The notes beneath the pieces were generated by a model. That model saw only the letters and a list, made by a program, of their open reading frames with translations. It had not been told where the DNA came from and did no database searches. Made by a program: the position numbers and the translations under genes. Shown here in pieces: positions 8,656 to 18,461 of a DNA stretch of 64,000 nt. The DNA comes from Pedobacter planticolens (lineage in GTDB: Bacteria > Bacteroidota > Bacteroidia > Sphingobacteriales > Sphingobacteriaceae), in contig NZ_WNXD01000001.1 of assembly GCF_014172375.1 (NCBI RefSeq), positions 124,001 through 188,000 of the forward strand. The letters run 5' to 3'. Position 1 is the stretch's first letter, and every line of letters begins with the position of its first letter.

Positions 8656-8928
8656 GTGATCGTGTGGGTCAGTTTTTAACAGGATTTATTCTTGGGCAAT
8701 TTACGAATCACCAGCAGTCATTTGAAAAATTTTTATTCGCCAGAAAATTTCTATCCACATCGCTTTTGTGACCTAAATCACAGGGAATTTCTTTTTTTTA
8801 ACTTTCTTCGCATGCGTGTTAGGTTTCTTTTTTTCCTTTATCGATTGTGGCTCTGGTCACAGCGCTAGGAGAGTATCCACTGTAGTTTTGACCTGTCTTA
8901 TCGCTCTTTCAACTTTAATTGAGATGTT

Positions 8929-9783
8929 ATGAATAAAAAATGCGATGCACTGCTTTCAAAACTGCAGGGCGAACTTACAAAAGTGGAGAATGGGCAGTTT
9001 TCTGTTCTGGAAATTTTAAGGTCCAGTTTATTCCTGATACAGAGGGCCCTGGATGAGTTACGAACAGTCGTGGTTAAGGGGTTTTCTTCTGAGCAAGAGG
9101 AAATTGATTTTTTTAAGGTGATAAAGCCCAAGTGCTATAGTCAGTTAATCTATGTCACCGAACGATATGGTTTTGAAAACGGTAAGCCAGTTTTGGTTAG
9201 CGAGTATTCGGCGTATTGTAAGGAGCAGCTGAATTATTTCTCATTGTTTTTTCGCCAGCATGAGTTTTTGTATCAGTATTACCGTTTGGGTGCCCAAGAA
9301 ATGGATTCTGTTTATTTTGTTCGGGGAGCAGATGTTGGTGGTGTCATGGGTTTGGGTGTGCCAGAACTTGATCCTGCTTTTGCCACTGCGGGCGATTATC
9401 TGTTTTCAACGTTCATGGCCTATGAAAAAATGCAGGCTTTTATCCTTGCTGAACTGCAGGCTCCTGTAGCTTTGGTGGGTTCAGATTTGATGAGCAAGAA
9501 GGGGCGTAAACTGCGATGGACGGGAGAGGTGACCAATCTGATCGAGCTTTTGTATGGTCTTTTTGAGACCAAGCAGTTCAATGAGGGCGATGTTGATATA
9601 TCGGATATGGTGGATGTGTTTGAGCAGGCCTTTGAAGTGAATTTGTCCAATTTCTATCGCAGATTTACGACGATCAAACGCCGCAAGTCGATTTCTAAGA
9701 CCAGGTTTCTGGATGAACTTCGAGATACCGTTGCAAAACGGATCGATGATGCGGATGCCTATGTGCCTGCTTGGGCAAAGTAG
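8929..9783 (+). CDS. rteC: RteC-like regulator of conjugative element transfer
   Basis: The 284-residue protein matches the RteC family in length and layout: a helical N-terminal domain with IKPKCYSQLIYVTERYGFE, an acidic/aromatic middle part (FFRQHEFLYQYYRLG), and a C-terminal winged-helix-like DNA-binding region ending in KRRKSISKTRFLDELRD. In Bacteroides CTnDOT, RteC activates the excision operon in response to tetracycline. Here it sits ahead of the tra region, supporting an integrative conjugative element. No RteA/RteB two-component pair or excision genes are seen nearby, so its target promoter may lie outside the window. Confidence 0.85.
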   Translation: MNKKCDALLSKLQGELTKVENGQFSVLEILRSSLFLIQRALDELRTVVVKGFSSEQEEIDFFKVIKPKCYSQLIYVTERYGFENGKPVLVSEYSAYCKEQLNYFSLFFRQHEFLYQYYRLGAQEMDSVYFVRGADVGGVMGLGVPELDPAFATAGDYLFSTFMAYEKMQAFILAELQAPVALVGSDLMSKKGRKLRWTGEVTNLIELLYGLFETKQFNEGDVDISDMVDVFEQAFEVNLSNFYRRFTTIKRRKSISKTRFLDELRDTVAKRIDDADAYVPAWAK

Positions 9784-9862
9784 TTAGTGATTGTTTTGGT
9801 GAATCAGAAGGAGAAATGCTATTATGAAGACCAGTTTTGTGTTTTCTGGAAACAGACCCTTG

Positions 9863-11722
9863 CTAATATGATAAACAGGAGATGGCTTCTGTTAGATGGG
9901 TATTTACAAAATATTTTAGGTTATGTCTCAAAAGACCTTTTTTCAATGGAATGATTTTTTTTGCCAGCAACTCTTTTACCTTAATTAACCATTCAAGTTC
10001 AGGAAGAAGCTGGGCTTTAAACTGATGAATATACCTTCTCGAAAATGCTTCGCCAATTTCTACTCTTGCTGCATTGGAAGTTTGCCATATTAGGTCTGAG
10101 AATTTTTGTGGCTCAATATGGATGAATATTGGAGTATCATAATAGACGCTTTGAGAAAAATTGGTCACTGTAACCTGCTGAACGAAAAGTTGTAGGTTCG
10201 TTTGCATTAGGTCCATTAATTCTTGCGCTAACTTAGGACGTACTTCGCCTTTCTTTTCTATGATACTTTGGAGAATCAATTGTTGAAAATCATTCACTTC
10301 CTTTATCATCAATCCCTGATAGGATAGTCCCAAAGAATGTGATCCAGAAAAATAACTTAATGTATTCACGCTGGTATTGGCAATTATATTTTTCAGGCAC
10401 GCCGTTCCTAATTTAATAATTGCTGATATTTTTATAGGAATTATATCCAAGTTTGAAAGATTACATAGATTGCCCACAACATGCATAAGTATCTCTAAAT
10501 GGTCTATGGTCTTGTTTTTTAGACTGTTTGTGATGTGGACACGTAGAAGATTGAAATCTTTTTCTTCAATGGTTTGAAAGTAATACAGTTTTACCCAGTC
10601 TGGTGTATTCTCATCCAAAAAATAGACGCTATTTTTTACTGATTTTTCTAATAATTGTTTGTCTGCCAGTCCGTATCTAAAGAAAGCAATGAGCTGATTT
10701 GTATCTAATGGGTGGTTATAGTTCCTGAAAACAGGATATTTATCACGGATTTCCTGGCATGGTTCTTTCTCTTTGGTGCTAGAGCTCACTTGGAAGTCGA
10801 TCAAGAATATTTTATGGAGTTGATCTTCTTGAATTTTCCCCATTCTGACTTCAAATGAGATGGAGAAGAAAAGCTCCAAAATGTGTGTTAAAAGGCCAGG
10901 TTTTTGTAATTTATTTTTGGGTAGAAATTCATAGAAATGTACGAATTCAAGCACTGATTGTCTGAGGTGACGGAGATTGCCGTATTTGGCTGATTCGAAG
11001 ATACCTCGGATAAGTTCTTGATTATCCGAGAGGATTTTACTTGCATTGGAATAGTCAATTTCGTTACAGAAGCATTTAAAAGCTGAGAGATAATCAGCTT
11101 TTAAATCAAAGCTTTTTCCTATTAGTTTTTCCTTTACGCTAGTATAGCGTATTTTGCTGTTGGGATCTTCAAGATTCAATTTTATGAGTTCCACTTCATT
11201 TGCAATTACAACCACCTTCATGTCCATGTTCTCAACAAGTTGGTTGATATATCCAAGTAAACTTTGTAGTTCCACGGAACATCGCTCCAAATCATCAAAT
11301 ATTATTGTTCTGCCATCCAATTTTTTAGCCATTGATTCTACATCAAGTGATGGAATTTTGCCAGCAACTTCTAGGTCTTCCTTTCCATCTCCATTTAAGT
11401 CGATTTTTAAGGTCGCCTTTAATACTGTGGTTAGGAATTTACCAGCAAACTTCATTCCTTTTGATCCCAGTAATGGATGTAGTTGGACAAAAAAAGCATC
11501 CTCAATTTCTCGAAAACTAGAAATTCCATAAAGACTTATGTAAATATAATTCTCCGGGTTCTCTTTCATGTAATCTTTAATAAACCATGATTTACCACTG
11601 CCCCAATTCCCTCTCAATAACATAGCGTAACCAGGAGCAACTGGCATCTGCTCAAATCTTATGAGATAAGTTTTTATATGTTCATTGCTTGACTCTTGTT
11701 GTTCGGGAGATTGTTTTTGCAT
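9863..11722 (-). CDS. KAP-family P-loop NTPase
   Basis: The 619-residue protein has Walker A GNWGSGKS at residues 38-45 and Walker B TIIFDDLERC at about 139-148, followed by VVVIANEVEL (sensor-like strand, about 173-182). This is the arrangement of KAP NTPases, in which the DDLER Walker B is diagnostic. Roughly 400 C-terminal residues are helical and unassigned. No transmembrane pair typical of some KAP proteins is obvious. KAP NTPases occur in phage-defence loci and on mobile elements. It is transcribed alone, convergent with rteC. It is probable cargo, and a defence role is inferred. Confidence 0.8.
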   Translation of the reverse strand: MQKQSPEQQESSNEHIKTYLIRFEQMPVAPGYAMLLRGNWGSGKSWFIKDYMKENPENYIYISLYGISSFREIEDAFFVQLHPLLGSKGMKFAGKFLTTVLKATLKIDLNGDGKEDLEVAGKIPSLDVESMAKKLDGRTIIFDDLERCSVELQSLLGYINQLVENMDMKVVVIANEVELIKLNLEDPNSKIRYTSVKEKLIGKSFDLKADYLSAFKCFCNEIDYSNASKILSDNQELIRGIFESAKYGNLRHLRQSVLEFVHFYEFLPKNKLQKPGLLTHILELFFSISFEVRMGKIQEDQLHKIFLIDFQVSSSTKEKEPCQEIRDKYPVFRNYNHPLDTNQLIAFFRYGLADKQLLEKSVKNSVYFLDENTPDWVKLYYFQTIEEKDFNLLRVHITNSLKNKTIDHLEILMHVVGNLCNLSNLDIIPIKISAIIKLGTACLKNIIANTSVNTLSYFSGSHSLGLSYQGLMIKEVNDFQQLILQSIIEKKGEVRPKLAQELMDLMQTNLQLFVQQVTVTNFSQSVYYDTPIFIHIEPQKFSDLIWQTSNAARVEIGEAFSRRYIHQFKAQLLPELEWLIKVKELLAKKIIPLKKGLLRHNLKYFVNTHLTEAISCLSY

Positions 11723-11986
11723 TTTTATTTTGATTGTTTGAATAAGGCTTAAAATACTAGGGCACTTATTTGGTCAGCTAGTCTCTAGTCAAAATGTAGA
11801 ACCTTAAAAGCAATGATATCTAAAATATACGGAATTTTAGACTTTGACTTCTTAATTTTTTATTGAAAGATAAATTAGTTTTAATCAATGGAGATCAAGA
11901 AGATGCCCCTGCCAATTTTGTTAGCTATGATCAAAATGTACACTTAGGGCAGCTGTTCAAGTGCCTTTATCGATGCACTAATTAGT

Positions 11987-13414
11987 CTAAAAACTAAAGG
12001 GTATGGCAGTTTTTATCCCAATCTCACTGCGTTTATAAAATTTTCCTTTGACCTCATACTGCCTGCCACCAAGATCATTGAACCCATAATAGAGCTCGAA
12101 GCTGATCGGGCTGGAATCAGCTTTCTCCTTGGTCGGTTTTGAGTTGGTGTTGAAGATCACCCCGATTTCGGCATCTTGCTGAGAACGCCTGAATTTTTCA
12201 TTTAGCTTATCTTCTCCATAGGGCATATCGAAAAGATATTTGGTCCGCAGACCAAAATTTCCGTTTTTTGAGATCAAGAAATATCCTTCAATAAAGGCCT
12301 GGCTAGCATGGTAGGACTTGTAGCTACTCTGGTCATATACGGTATAAGAGTCAGATTTGGTGTAAGTATTGGGGTCGATCTCTTTTTTGGCAACGACTTT
12401 GTATTCGGACCCAGAAAGTTCATCAAAGTTGTTGAAACTACCTGCTGAAATACCAAAAGTACCCAAGAACCTGAAATTCCGCTTACTGTTGTTATAATAA
12501 TAATTAAAGGTGGCACTGGACTGATAGACTGAGCGGTTGGATTTTCCATTTGCAATGGTCTTCTCTGGGAGTACCGCATCGTAAAACCTAAATTGGTTGC
12601 CCCCGGCTTTTTGCGTGAGGGTGATCCAGGTCATGTGTTTTGATGGGAATTTCATGGGCGTATAAAGCGCATCCAGTTTCTCTTGCCTGTCATTGATCTT
12701 TTTGACAAGCTCTTCTTTTTCCTTCCTGAAAGTTGTATAAGTGTCAAGTTCGTCGGTAATTGCCTTACGTTCTGCACTTACATCTGCACCTTTTTTGAGG
12801 AGCTGTTTTTCTAGGATATCGTAGGCTTTGGAAAGTCTCTTGGCTGACTCCTTGAGTTCGTATTCAAGGTATTCTACAGTCGGTCGTTCGTAATCGTAAA
12901 TGTGGAGTGGAGCGTATGCGGTCTTTAGCTCTTCCTTCAGGGTATAGTTGTCATTTGGGGAATACTTATAGACAGAGCTAAGGATGTAAGAGAAAGATGC
13001 ATTTGCGGCATAACTTTTTGCGGGCTTCTGGTTTTCCACTAGGGTGATCAGGTCATCGTCAAAACCACCGCTTGCACCCAGGTTGATGAACCATTTCTTG
13101 TTCTTTGTCGGGCCGATCGTGTAATTGACTGACGCATTTGGTTTGGTAATGTTAACTGTGGCGTAGTTCAATGGCTTGCCGCTGGTTCCACCTGCTTGCA
13201 ACAGTTTTGTAAAGTCTACATAAACTAATTCCTTGAAAAGTCCATCGGGAACTGGTTGCTTGGTGGTAACTATTTCCACCAGCTTTTTGTTTAGTTCGGC
13301 ATTTTTGGCAATGTAGTCGGGTACCAGAGGTCGGGTTGGCGGTGTTTTTTGTGCAAATGATTGGGCAGTGATTAGGCACATAGATGCCATAAGGCACGAG
13401 AGGTTAGTTTTCAT
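11987..13414 (-). CDS. Secreted/outer-membrane protein of unknown function
   Basis: The 475-residue protein begins with a clear signal peptide (MKTNLSCLMASMCLITAQ, cleavage near SFAQ). The middle third is a charged coiled coil (about residues 185-260, with KKINDRQEKLDAL). Flanking segments have alternating aromatic/polar strands such as FNYYYNNSKRNFRFLG and end in a terminal Phe (AIPFSF). This pattern suggests an outer-membrane beta-barrel. The gene diverges from the tra operon with about 209 bp between starts. An element-encoded surface protein, for example one affecting mating-pair contact or surface exclusion, is possible but not shown. Confidence 0.7.
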   Translation of the reverse strand: MKTNLSCLMASMCLITAQSFAQKTPPTRPLVPDYIAKNAELNKKLVEIVTTKQPVPDGLFKELVYVDFTKLLQAGGTSGKPLNYATVNITKPNASVNYTIGPTKNKKWFINLGASGGFDDDLITLVENQKPAKSYAANASFSYILSSVYKYSPNDNYTLKEELKTAYAPLHIYDYERPTVEYLEYELKESAKRLSKAYDILEKQLLKKGADVSAERKAITDELDTYTTFRKEKEELVKKINDRQEKLDALYTPMKFPSKHMTWITLTQKAGGNQFRFYDAVLPEKTIANGKSNRSVYQSSATFNYYYNNSKRNFRFLGTFGISAGSFNNFDELSGSEYKVVAKKEIDPNTYTKSDSYTVYDQSSYKSYHASQAFIEGYFLISKNGNFGLRTKYLFDMPYGEDKLNEKFRRSQQDAEIGVIFNTNSKPTKEKADSSPISFELYYGFNDLGGRQYEVKGKFYKRSEIGIKTAIPFSF

Positions 13415-13623
13415 GATTTGAGAGGTTATTGTTCAAGTGAATTTACGAAGTTTTATAAATAGTTGCAAGTGTTTGTCCTTCAGTCGGTGACACAAGACCT
13501 TTCTTCCCTTCATTTATTTTTTTATGGGTTATAACCTGGGTTATTGTGAGGGTTTGGCCTTGGGCTTCAGGACTTTTGAAGTATGCTAAGAGCAATTCCG
13601 CATTTAGTGATAATTAAAATAAT

Positions 13624-14163
13624 ATGTTACAACAGTTTTCTTGGGGAGCTTTTTTACTTGCCTCATTTGTGCTCAGTTTTTTATGGTATGGTTTTGTGCT
13701 GCTAGTATGCTATCGGAAAGAAATGTTGGCGTTTCTGGGAAATGGAAAGCTTGGAGAGCGGCTTCCCCACCGCTGGGAAAAGGGAGTAGAAATTCTGAAT
13801 AAGGGTTTAGGTGATGGGCGTGCACATGGTGAAGAGCTGGTAGAAAGTCTAATGGGAAAGTCAGCTAGCCCTGCTGGACTTTCGGTACTTGCTATGGGGC
13901 AATTATCATTCGCTGGAAGTGAAGATGCACGGTCTGAACAGGTGGGACTTGTGGCGGACGTGATCCAGGAGCTCAAACTGATTTTTGCTACGCTGGAAAA
14001 AGAGGCTGGTTCCAAGCTTGATTTTTTTAGGCTATTGGAAAAAGTGAAGGAGGATTATGGGAAGATTGGAGCGCATCCTAATATTGGAAGCATCAATGCA
14101 TTTATTGCTGAACATGTTCCTTTTTATTTAACTGCGGATGAGCTGGAAAACCTGTGGTATTAA
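13624..14163 (+). CDS. Conjugative-element membrane protein of unknown function
   Basis: The 179-residue protein has one N-terminal transmembrane helix (about residues 8-30, FLLASFVLSFLWYGFVLLVC split across the segment). A soluble domain follows without recognisable motifs and ends in DELENLWY. It is the first gene of the tra operon and lies 15 bp before traE. Small membrane proteins of this type are common just upstream of traE in Bacteroidota elements and are usually unnamed. The transmembrane start and spacing support a role in the conjugation channel, but the function is unknown. Confidence 0.75.
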   Translation: MLQQFSWGAFLLASFVLSFLWYGFVLLVCYRKEMLAFLGNGKLGERLPHRWEKGVEILNKGLGDGRAHGEELVESLMGKSASPAGLSVLAMGQLSFAGSEDARSEQVGLVADVIQELKLIFATLEKEAGSKLDFFRLLEKVKEDYGKIGAHPNIGSINAFIAEHVPFYLTADELENLWY

Positions 14164-14178
14164 TTTAAAAAGAATTGT

Positions 14179-14493
14179 ATGAGAAAAATAGTAGGATTTA
14201 AGGTAAGTATAGTTGGGTTTTTGGTGCTGATGGCGGTTTCGATACGGTGTTTTTCACAGGATGGGAATGCGGGAATACAGGAGGCGACCAATAAGGTGAA
14301 GAGCTATTTTGATACAGGCTGCGATCTGATGTATGCCATTGGTGCGGTCGTGGGTATAATCGGCGCTGTTAAGGTGTTCAACAAGTGGAATGCGGGAGAG
14401 CCTGATACCAACAAGGTAGCTGCTGCCTGGTTTGGCTCCTGCATTTTCCTTGTTGTTGTGGCGACAGTCTTGAAATCGTTCTTTGGGATTTAA
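14179..14493 (+). CDS. traE: Conjugative transfer protein TraE (DUF4134)
   Basis: The 104-residue protein has a signal-like first helix, then a short soluble stretch (QEATNKVKSYFDTGCDLMYA), then two membrane helices ending VVVATVLKSFFGI. Length, the GDLxYAIGAVVGIIGAVKVF-type segment and position directly before traF match the DUF4134/TraE family of Bacteroides conjugative transposons. These are VirB2-like small membrane proteins that may form the pilus or channel. The start is the ATG 15 bp after the preceding stop. Confidence 0.9.
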   Translation: MRKIVGFKVSIVGFLVLMAVSIRCFSQDGNAGIQEATNKVKSYFDTGCDLMYAIGAVVGIIGAVKVFNKWNAGEPDTNKVAAAWFGSCIFLVVVATVLKSFFGI

Positions 14494-14504
14494 CGGGTTT
14501 GGTT

Positions 14505-14840
14505 ATGGCTAGTGTATATCAGATCAATAAAGGGGTATCTAAGCCCATTGTCTTTAAGGGATTGAAGGCGCAGTATATCGCCTATCTGGCGGTTGGACTA
14601 GTATTTCTGTTAGTGCTTTTTGCGGCGCTCTATATTGCTGGGCTTTCGCTTTTTGTGGTTTTGCCGTTGGTGCTGGGTTTGGGTTCGGGCTTGTTTTTTA
14701 CAGTGTTTAGGTTGTCCCATCGGTTTGGGGAACATGGCTTGATGAAATATTTTGCAAAGCGAGGCATTCCAAAATTCATCAGGTTCAATTCACGTCGGGT
14801 TTTCATTTCGCTGAAAGGGGGTTCTCATGAAAGAGGCTAG
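14505..14840 (+). CDS. traF: Conjugative transfer protein TraF (DUF4133)
   Basis: The 111-residue inner-membrane protein has two adjacent transmembrane helices (about residues 23-65) and the start MASVYQINKGVSKPIVFKGL typical of DUF4133/TraF, a VirB3-like partner of the VirB4 ATPase. The ATG at 14505 was preferred over an in-frame TTG at 14499. Its 3' end overlaps traG by 14 bp, which suggests coupled translation. Confidence 0.9.
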   Translation: MASVYQINKGVSKPIVFKGLKAQYIAYLAVGLVFLLVLFAALYIAGLSLFVVLPLVLGLGSGLFFTVFRLSHRFGEHGLMKYFAKRGIPKFIRFNSRRVFISLKGGSHERG

Positions 14841-17286
14841 GGAAATTCTGCCGATCTATAAGATTGAGCATAACTGTATTTTGTCAAGGCAGGGAGATAT
14901 TACCGTTGGCTTTAAGGTTTCATTACCAGAGATATTTACCCTATCGGATAGGGATTACGAAAGCTATCATCAGGCTTGGGTGAAGGCGATCAAGCTGCTT
15001 CCCCAGCACTGCGTTTTCCATAAACAGGACTGGTTTTGCTCGGGCCGCTATGAGGCTGACTTTGGTGCTGCTCGTGATAGTTTTTTATCTCGTTCTTCCG
15101 AGCGCTTTTTTAACGAGCGGGAATGTTTGGATCATAGTTGTTATATCTTTTTGACCAAGAAACCGCTGGGAAGAAAATGGTCTTCTTCAGTATATAGCAA
15201 TGTGCTTCGCAAGAGTATCGCTCCAGCGCAAGTGATACAAAAATCTTTGGCTTCGGATTTCCTTGATTCGGTCGGCCAGTTCGTTCGGGTGATGGAGGAT
15301 TCGGGGTTTGTGTCATTGGCTAAACTAACTGACGATGAACTGACGGGTACGGCAAATATACCGGGGGTGCTAGAGCGTTATTGTTTTTTGTTGGAAGAGG
15401 GACAGGCTTCTGTGATCCGTGATATTCACTTAAAGGATCAGATCAGGGTTGGTGATAAGGCTTTGGAACTCTATACGCTTTCAGACGTGGAAGATCTGCC
15501 TGCGCTTTGCGGTTCTAGGATCAACTATGATAGGTATTCTACCGATAGGACAAAGTTTTCTGTCGGGTTTGCTTCTCCTCTTGGGCAGCTATTGCCCTGC
15601 AATCATATTTTAAATCAATATGTGTTTTTGGGCGATCCGTCGGTGACGCTAAAAAGATTAGAGGCAAAGAAATTGCGCTTGCAGTCGCTTTCTGGTTATT
15701 CTAGGAAAAATGCGATCTCTCGCGATTCGGTGAATGATTTTCTCAACGAGGCGATTGCCTCGGGCAGGCTTCCGGTAAAGGCGCACTTTAATGTTTTGGC
15801 CTGGAGCGATGATGCCAGCGGTCAGGCCGATCTTCGGAATAAGGTGTCTTCCGCGATGGCGCAACTGGATGCGGTTGCAAAGCAGGAAACCGACGGTCAG
15901 GCGCAGATTTGGTTTGCGGGATTGCCGGGCAACGAGGCAGATTTTCCAATGAACGATACCTTTGATACTTTTTTGGAACAGGCGACGTGCTTTTTCAATC
16001 TTGAGTCTAACTATCGTTCGAGTGTTTCTCCTTTTGGTATCCGTTTGGGCGACAGGCTAACTGGTCGTCCGGTACATGTGGATATTTCCGATGAGCCGAT
16101 TGCTTTGGGTGTTGCGACCAATCGCAACAAATTTATCTTGGGGCCTTCGGGTTCGGGAAAATCGTTTTTTACCAACCATATGGTAAGGAGCTATTATGAA
16201 CAAGGGGCACATGTGGTGCTGGTAGATGTTGGGCATAGCTACAAGGGGCTTTGTGATCTGGTGGACGGCTATTATTTTACCTATTCACAGGAAAATCCGA
16301 TTGCCTTTAATCCGTTCTTTTTATCGGATGGTGATGTGTTGGATACCGAAAAAAAGGAGAGCATCAAAACGCTATTGCTTGCGCTCTGGAAAAAGGATGA
16401 TGAGAACTTTAGGCGCTCTGAGTATGTGGCGCTTTCCAATGCATTAACGCTTTACTTTGAGCATCTGGATTCCCGTTCAGATATCTTTCCCTGCTTTAAT
16501 ACTTTTTACGAGTTTTTGCAAAGTGAGTACCAATCGGTGCTGGATATTTCCAAAGTAAAGGAGAAGGATTTTGACATGGCGGGTTTTCTGTATGTGCTTT
16601 CACCCTATTACCGTGGTGGTGAATTTGACTACCTTCTGAATGCAACGGAGAACCTAGACCTGTTGAACGAGCGGTTTATCGTTTTCGAACTGGATCAGGT
16701 GAAGGATCATCCTATTTTGTTTCCAGTAATTACGCTGATTATTATGGAAGTATTTATTTCCAAGATGCGCAAGCTCAAAGGTGTTCGCAAGGTGATTTTG
16801 CTGGAAGAAGCGTGGAAGGCGATTGCTAAAGAGGGAATGGCCGAATACATCAAGTACCTGTTCAAGACCGTGCGTAAGCATTTTGGTGAAGCAATTGTAG
16901 TGACCCAAGAGGTGGAAGATATTATTTCCTCTCCCATTGTCAAGCAGGCGATCATCAACAACTCCGACTGTAAGATTTTGCTCGATCAGAGCAAGTACCA
17001 GAACAAGTTCGATCAGATACAGGAATTGCTGGGACTGACCGAAAAGGAAAAGGCGCAGATCCTTTCGATGAATAAGGCCAATGATCCAAAGCGAAAATAC
17101 AAAGAGGTATTTATTTCCATTGGTGGCCAACTTTCAAAGGTGTACCGTACAGAAGTGTCCTTGGAAGAGTATCTAACCTATACAACTGAAGAGCAGGAAA
17201 AGGTACAGGTACATGAATATGCAAGGCGTTACGGTAGTATCCAAAAAGGCATTGCGGCATTGGCTCAGGAATTACGAACTAAATAA
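14827..17286 (+). CDS. traG: Conjugative transfer ATPase TraG (VirB4-like)
   Basis: The 819-residue protein powers assembly of the conjugation apparatus. The C-terminal half is a VirB4-type ATPase with Walker A GPSGSGKSFF (about residue 439), the following strand HVVLVDVGHSY, Walker B VILLEEAWK (about 656) and the conserved TQEVEDI stretch. The N-terminal 400 residues form the VirB4-type interaction domain, beginning EILPIYKIEHN. Length matches Bacteroides TraG (about 800-850 residues). It overlaps traF and is followed by a lipoprotein gene. No sign of damage is visible. Confidence 0.95.
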   Translation: MKEAREILPIYKIEHNCILSRQGDITVGFKVSLPEIFTLSDRDYESYHQAWVKAIKLLPQHCVFHKQDWFCSGRYEADFGAARDSFLSRSSERFFNERECLDHSCYIFLTKKPLGRKWSSSVYSNVLRKSIAPAQVIQKSLASDFLDSVGQFVRVMEDSGFVSLAKLTDDELTGTANIPGVLERYCFLLEEGQASVIRDIHLKDQIRVGDKALELYTLSDVEDLPALCGSRINYDRYSTDRTKFSVGFASPLGQLLPCNHILNQYVFLGDPSVTLKRLEAKKLRLQSLSGYSRKNAISRDSVNDFLNEAIASGRLPVKAHFNVLAWSDDASGQADLRNKVSSAMAQLDAVAKQETDGQAQIWFAGLPGNEADFPMNDTFDTFLEQATCFFNLESNYRSSVSPFGIRLGDRLTGRPVHVDISDEPIALGVATNRNKFILGPSGSGKSFFTNHMVRSYYEQGAHVVLVDVGHSYKGLCDLVDGYYFTYSQENPIAFNPFFLSDGDVLDTEKKESIKTLLLALWKKDDENFRRSEYVALSNALTLYFEHLDSRSDIFPCFNTFYEFLQSEYQSVLDISKVKEKDFDMAGFLYVLSPYYRGGEFDYLLNATENLDLLNERFIVFELDQVKDHPILFPVITLIIMEVFISKMRKLKGVRKVILLEEAWKAIAKEGMAEYIKYLFKTVRKHFGEAIVVTQEVEDIISSPIVKQAIINNSDCKILLDQSKYQNKFDQIQELLGLTEKEKAQILSMNKANDPKRKYKEVFISIGGQLSKVYRTEVSLEEYLTYTTEEQEKVQVHEYARRYGSIQKGIAALAQELRTK

Positions 17287-17293
17287 AAAAGCA

Positions 17294-17671
17294 ATGAAAA
17301 ATTTAAGGATAACAATTGGTGTGATGGTATTGGGCTATGCGTTTTTGCTTGGCTGCTCAACCGATAAGGTTAGGGATTTTATGCCCGGGGTTTATGTGAA
17401 TTCAGCTGGTGGAGAGTTTTCAGTGGCGAGTGATACGCTTGCCATTGAACTGGTGGAAGGAAACAATTATGTCGTGCATCGAAGGACTGGATTCAATCTG
17501 GTTACTAATGGTAAGCTGGGCAGACGCGAATATGAAGTTGAAAAGTGGGCTGCCATTTATAATCCTAGTGCGCAGGTTTTGACCGAAACAAAAAAGGGAA
17601 AACTGATCTCATTTTTCCCTGACAGTGGTTCGCTCAGTGTTGGGCAAAGGGTATATAAAAAGATTGATTAG
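17294..17671 (+). CDS. Small lipoprotein in the tra operon
   Basis: The ATG at 17294 gives a 125-residue protein with a lipoprotein signal: a basic start (MKNLRI), a hydrophobic core, and the lipobox LLGC with Cys near residue 22. A longer in-frame ORF begins inside traG at 17213 but would place the signal peptide internally, so it was rejected. The mature part is beta-rich (GVYVNSAGGEFSVASDTLAI). Lipoproteins in this position resemble small entry-exclusion or VirB7-like outer-membrane anchors, but this assignment is inference. Confidence 0.75.
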   Translation: MKNLRITIGVMVLGYAFLLGCSTDKVRDFMPGVYVNSAGGEFSVASDTLAIELVEGNNYVVHRRTGFNLVTNGKLGRREYEVEKWAAIYNPSAQVLTETKKGKLISFFPDSGSLSVGQRVYKKID

Positions 17672-17759
17672 AAGGGAAAAGGTATTTGGCTTTGCTGGAA
17701 AGCTCAGCTTAATACTGGCCCCCAAAGAAATTAACGTAAAAAATATTAAAGAAATAGAA

Positions 17760-18461
17760 ATGAAATTTTTGAAGTGTATGAAAAAATTTATGGTCATACT
17801 CCCCTTGAGTACCATGACGCTTTTTGTTGCATTGCCGACAGGTGCGAATGCGCAGGTGGCGGTGCTGGAAGTGATCAAGGCGGGAGTTAAAAAAGTAATC
17901 AAGGCGATGGACCTAAAAGTCCAGCGCCTGCAGAACGAAACGATCTGGCTGCAGAATGCGCAGAAGGTTTTGGAAAACCAACTCTCTAAACTGAAGCTGA
18001 CGGAGATTTCCGATTGGACTCAGAAGCAGAAGGAACTGTATGCTAAGTATTACCAGGAGCTTTGGAAGGTCAAATCGGCGATTGTCTACTATAAGCGGCT
18101 GAAGGAACTTTCTGCTAGGCAGCTGGATATCGTGGAGGAATACAAGTGGGCATGGAGCCTGTTCAACAAGAGTGGCCATTTTTCAGTAGATGAGCTTTCC
18201 TCAATTGAAAAGGTGTATTCGGGGATACTCACCGAAAGCGTGAAAAATGTAGACCAGATCTTGGTCGTGGTAAATTCATTTAAGACCCAGATGAGCGATG
18301 CGGCTAGGCTGGAACTGATCTCTGAGGCAGCAAAGGAAATGGAACGCAACTGGTCGGACCTGAAAAGGTTCAATAGGGAAAATAGCCTAATAAGTATACA
18401 GCGTGCCAGGTCTTTGGAGGAGGCTACTAAGTTAAGGGAGCTTTATGGATTAGAGGATTAA
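17760..18461 (+). CDS. Secreted conjugation protein, paralogue 1 (TraI-like)
   Basis: The ATG at 17760 gives 233 residues with a signal peptide cut near GANAQ. An earlier in-frame start at 17625 would bury the signal and was rejected. The mature protein is mostly helical, with a coiled coil (KVQRLQNETIWLQNAQKVL). Its C-terminal pattern FSVDELSSIEKVY ... MSDAARLELI ... LRELY recurs in the two genes at 18863 and 19488. It is expected in the periplasm as part of the mating channel; VirB5-like or TraI-like proteins of Bacteroidota elements have this look. It converges with the VOC gene, overlapping it by 4 bp. Confidence 0.75.
   Translation: MKFLKCMKKFMVILPLSTMTLFVALPTGANAQVAVLEVIKAGVKKVIKAMDLKVQRLQNETIWLQNAQKVLENQLSKLKLTEISDWTQKQKELYAKYYQELWKVKSAIVYYKRLKELSARQLDIVEEYKWAWSLFNKSGHFSVDELSSIEKVYSGILTESVKNVDQILVVVNSFKTQMSDAARLELISEAAKEMERNWSDLKRFNRENSLISIQRARSLEEATKLRELYGLED

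Noticed and set aside
16654..17130. Long antisense ORFs within traG and other large genes
   Set aside because: They are reading-frame shadows of intact, motif-bearing genes on the opposite strand.
17213..17293. Extended start of the lipoprotein gene inside traG
   Set aside because: It would put the lipoprotein signal 27 residues inside the protein. The ATG at 17294 gives a proper N-terminal signal.
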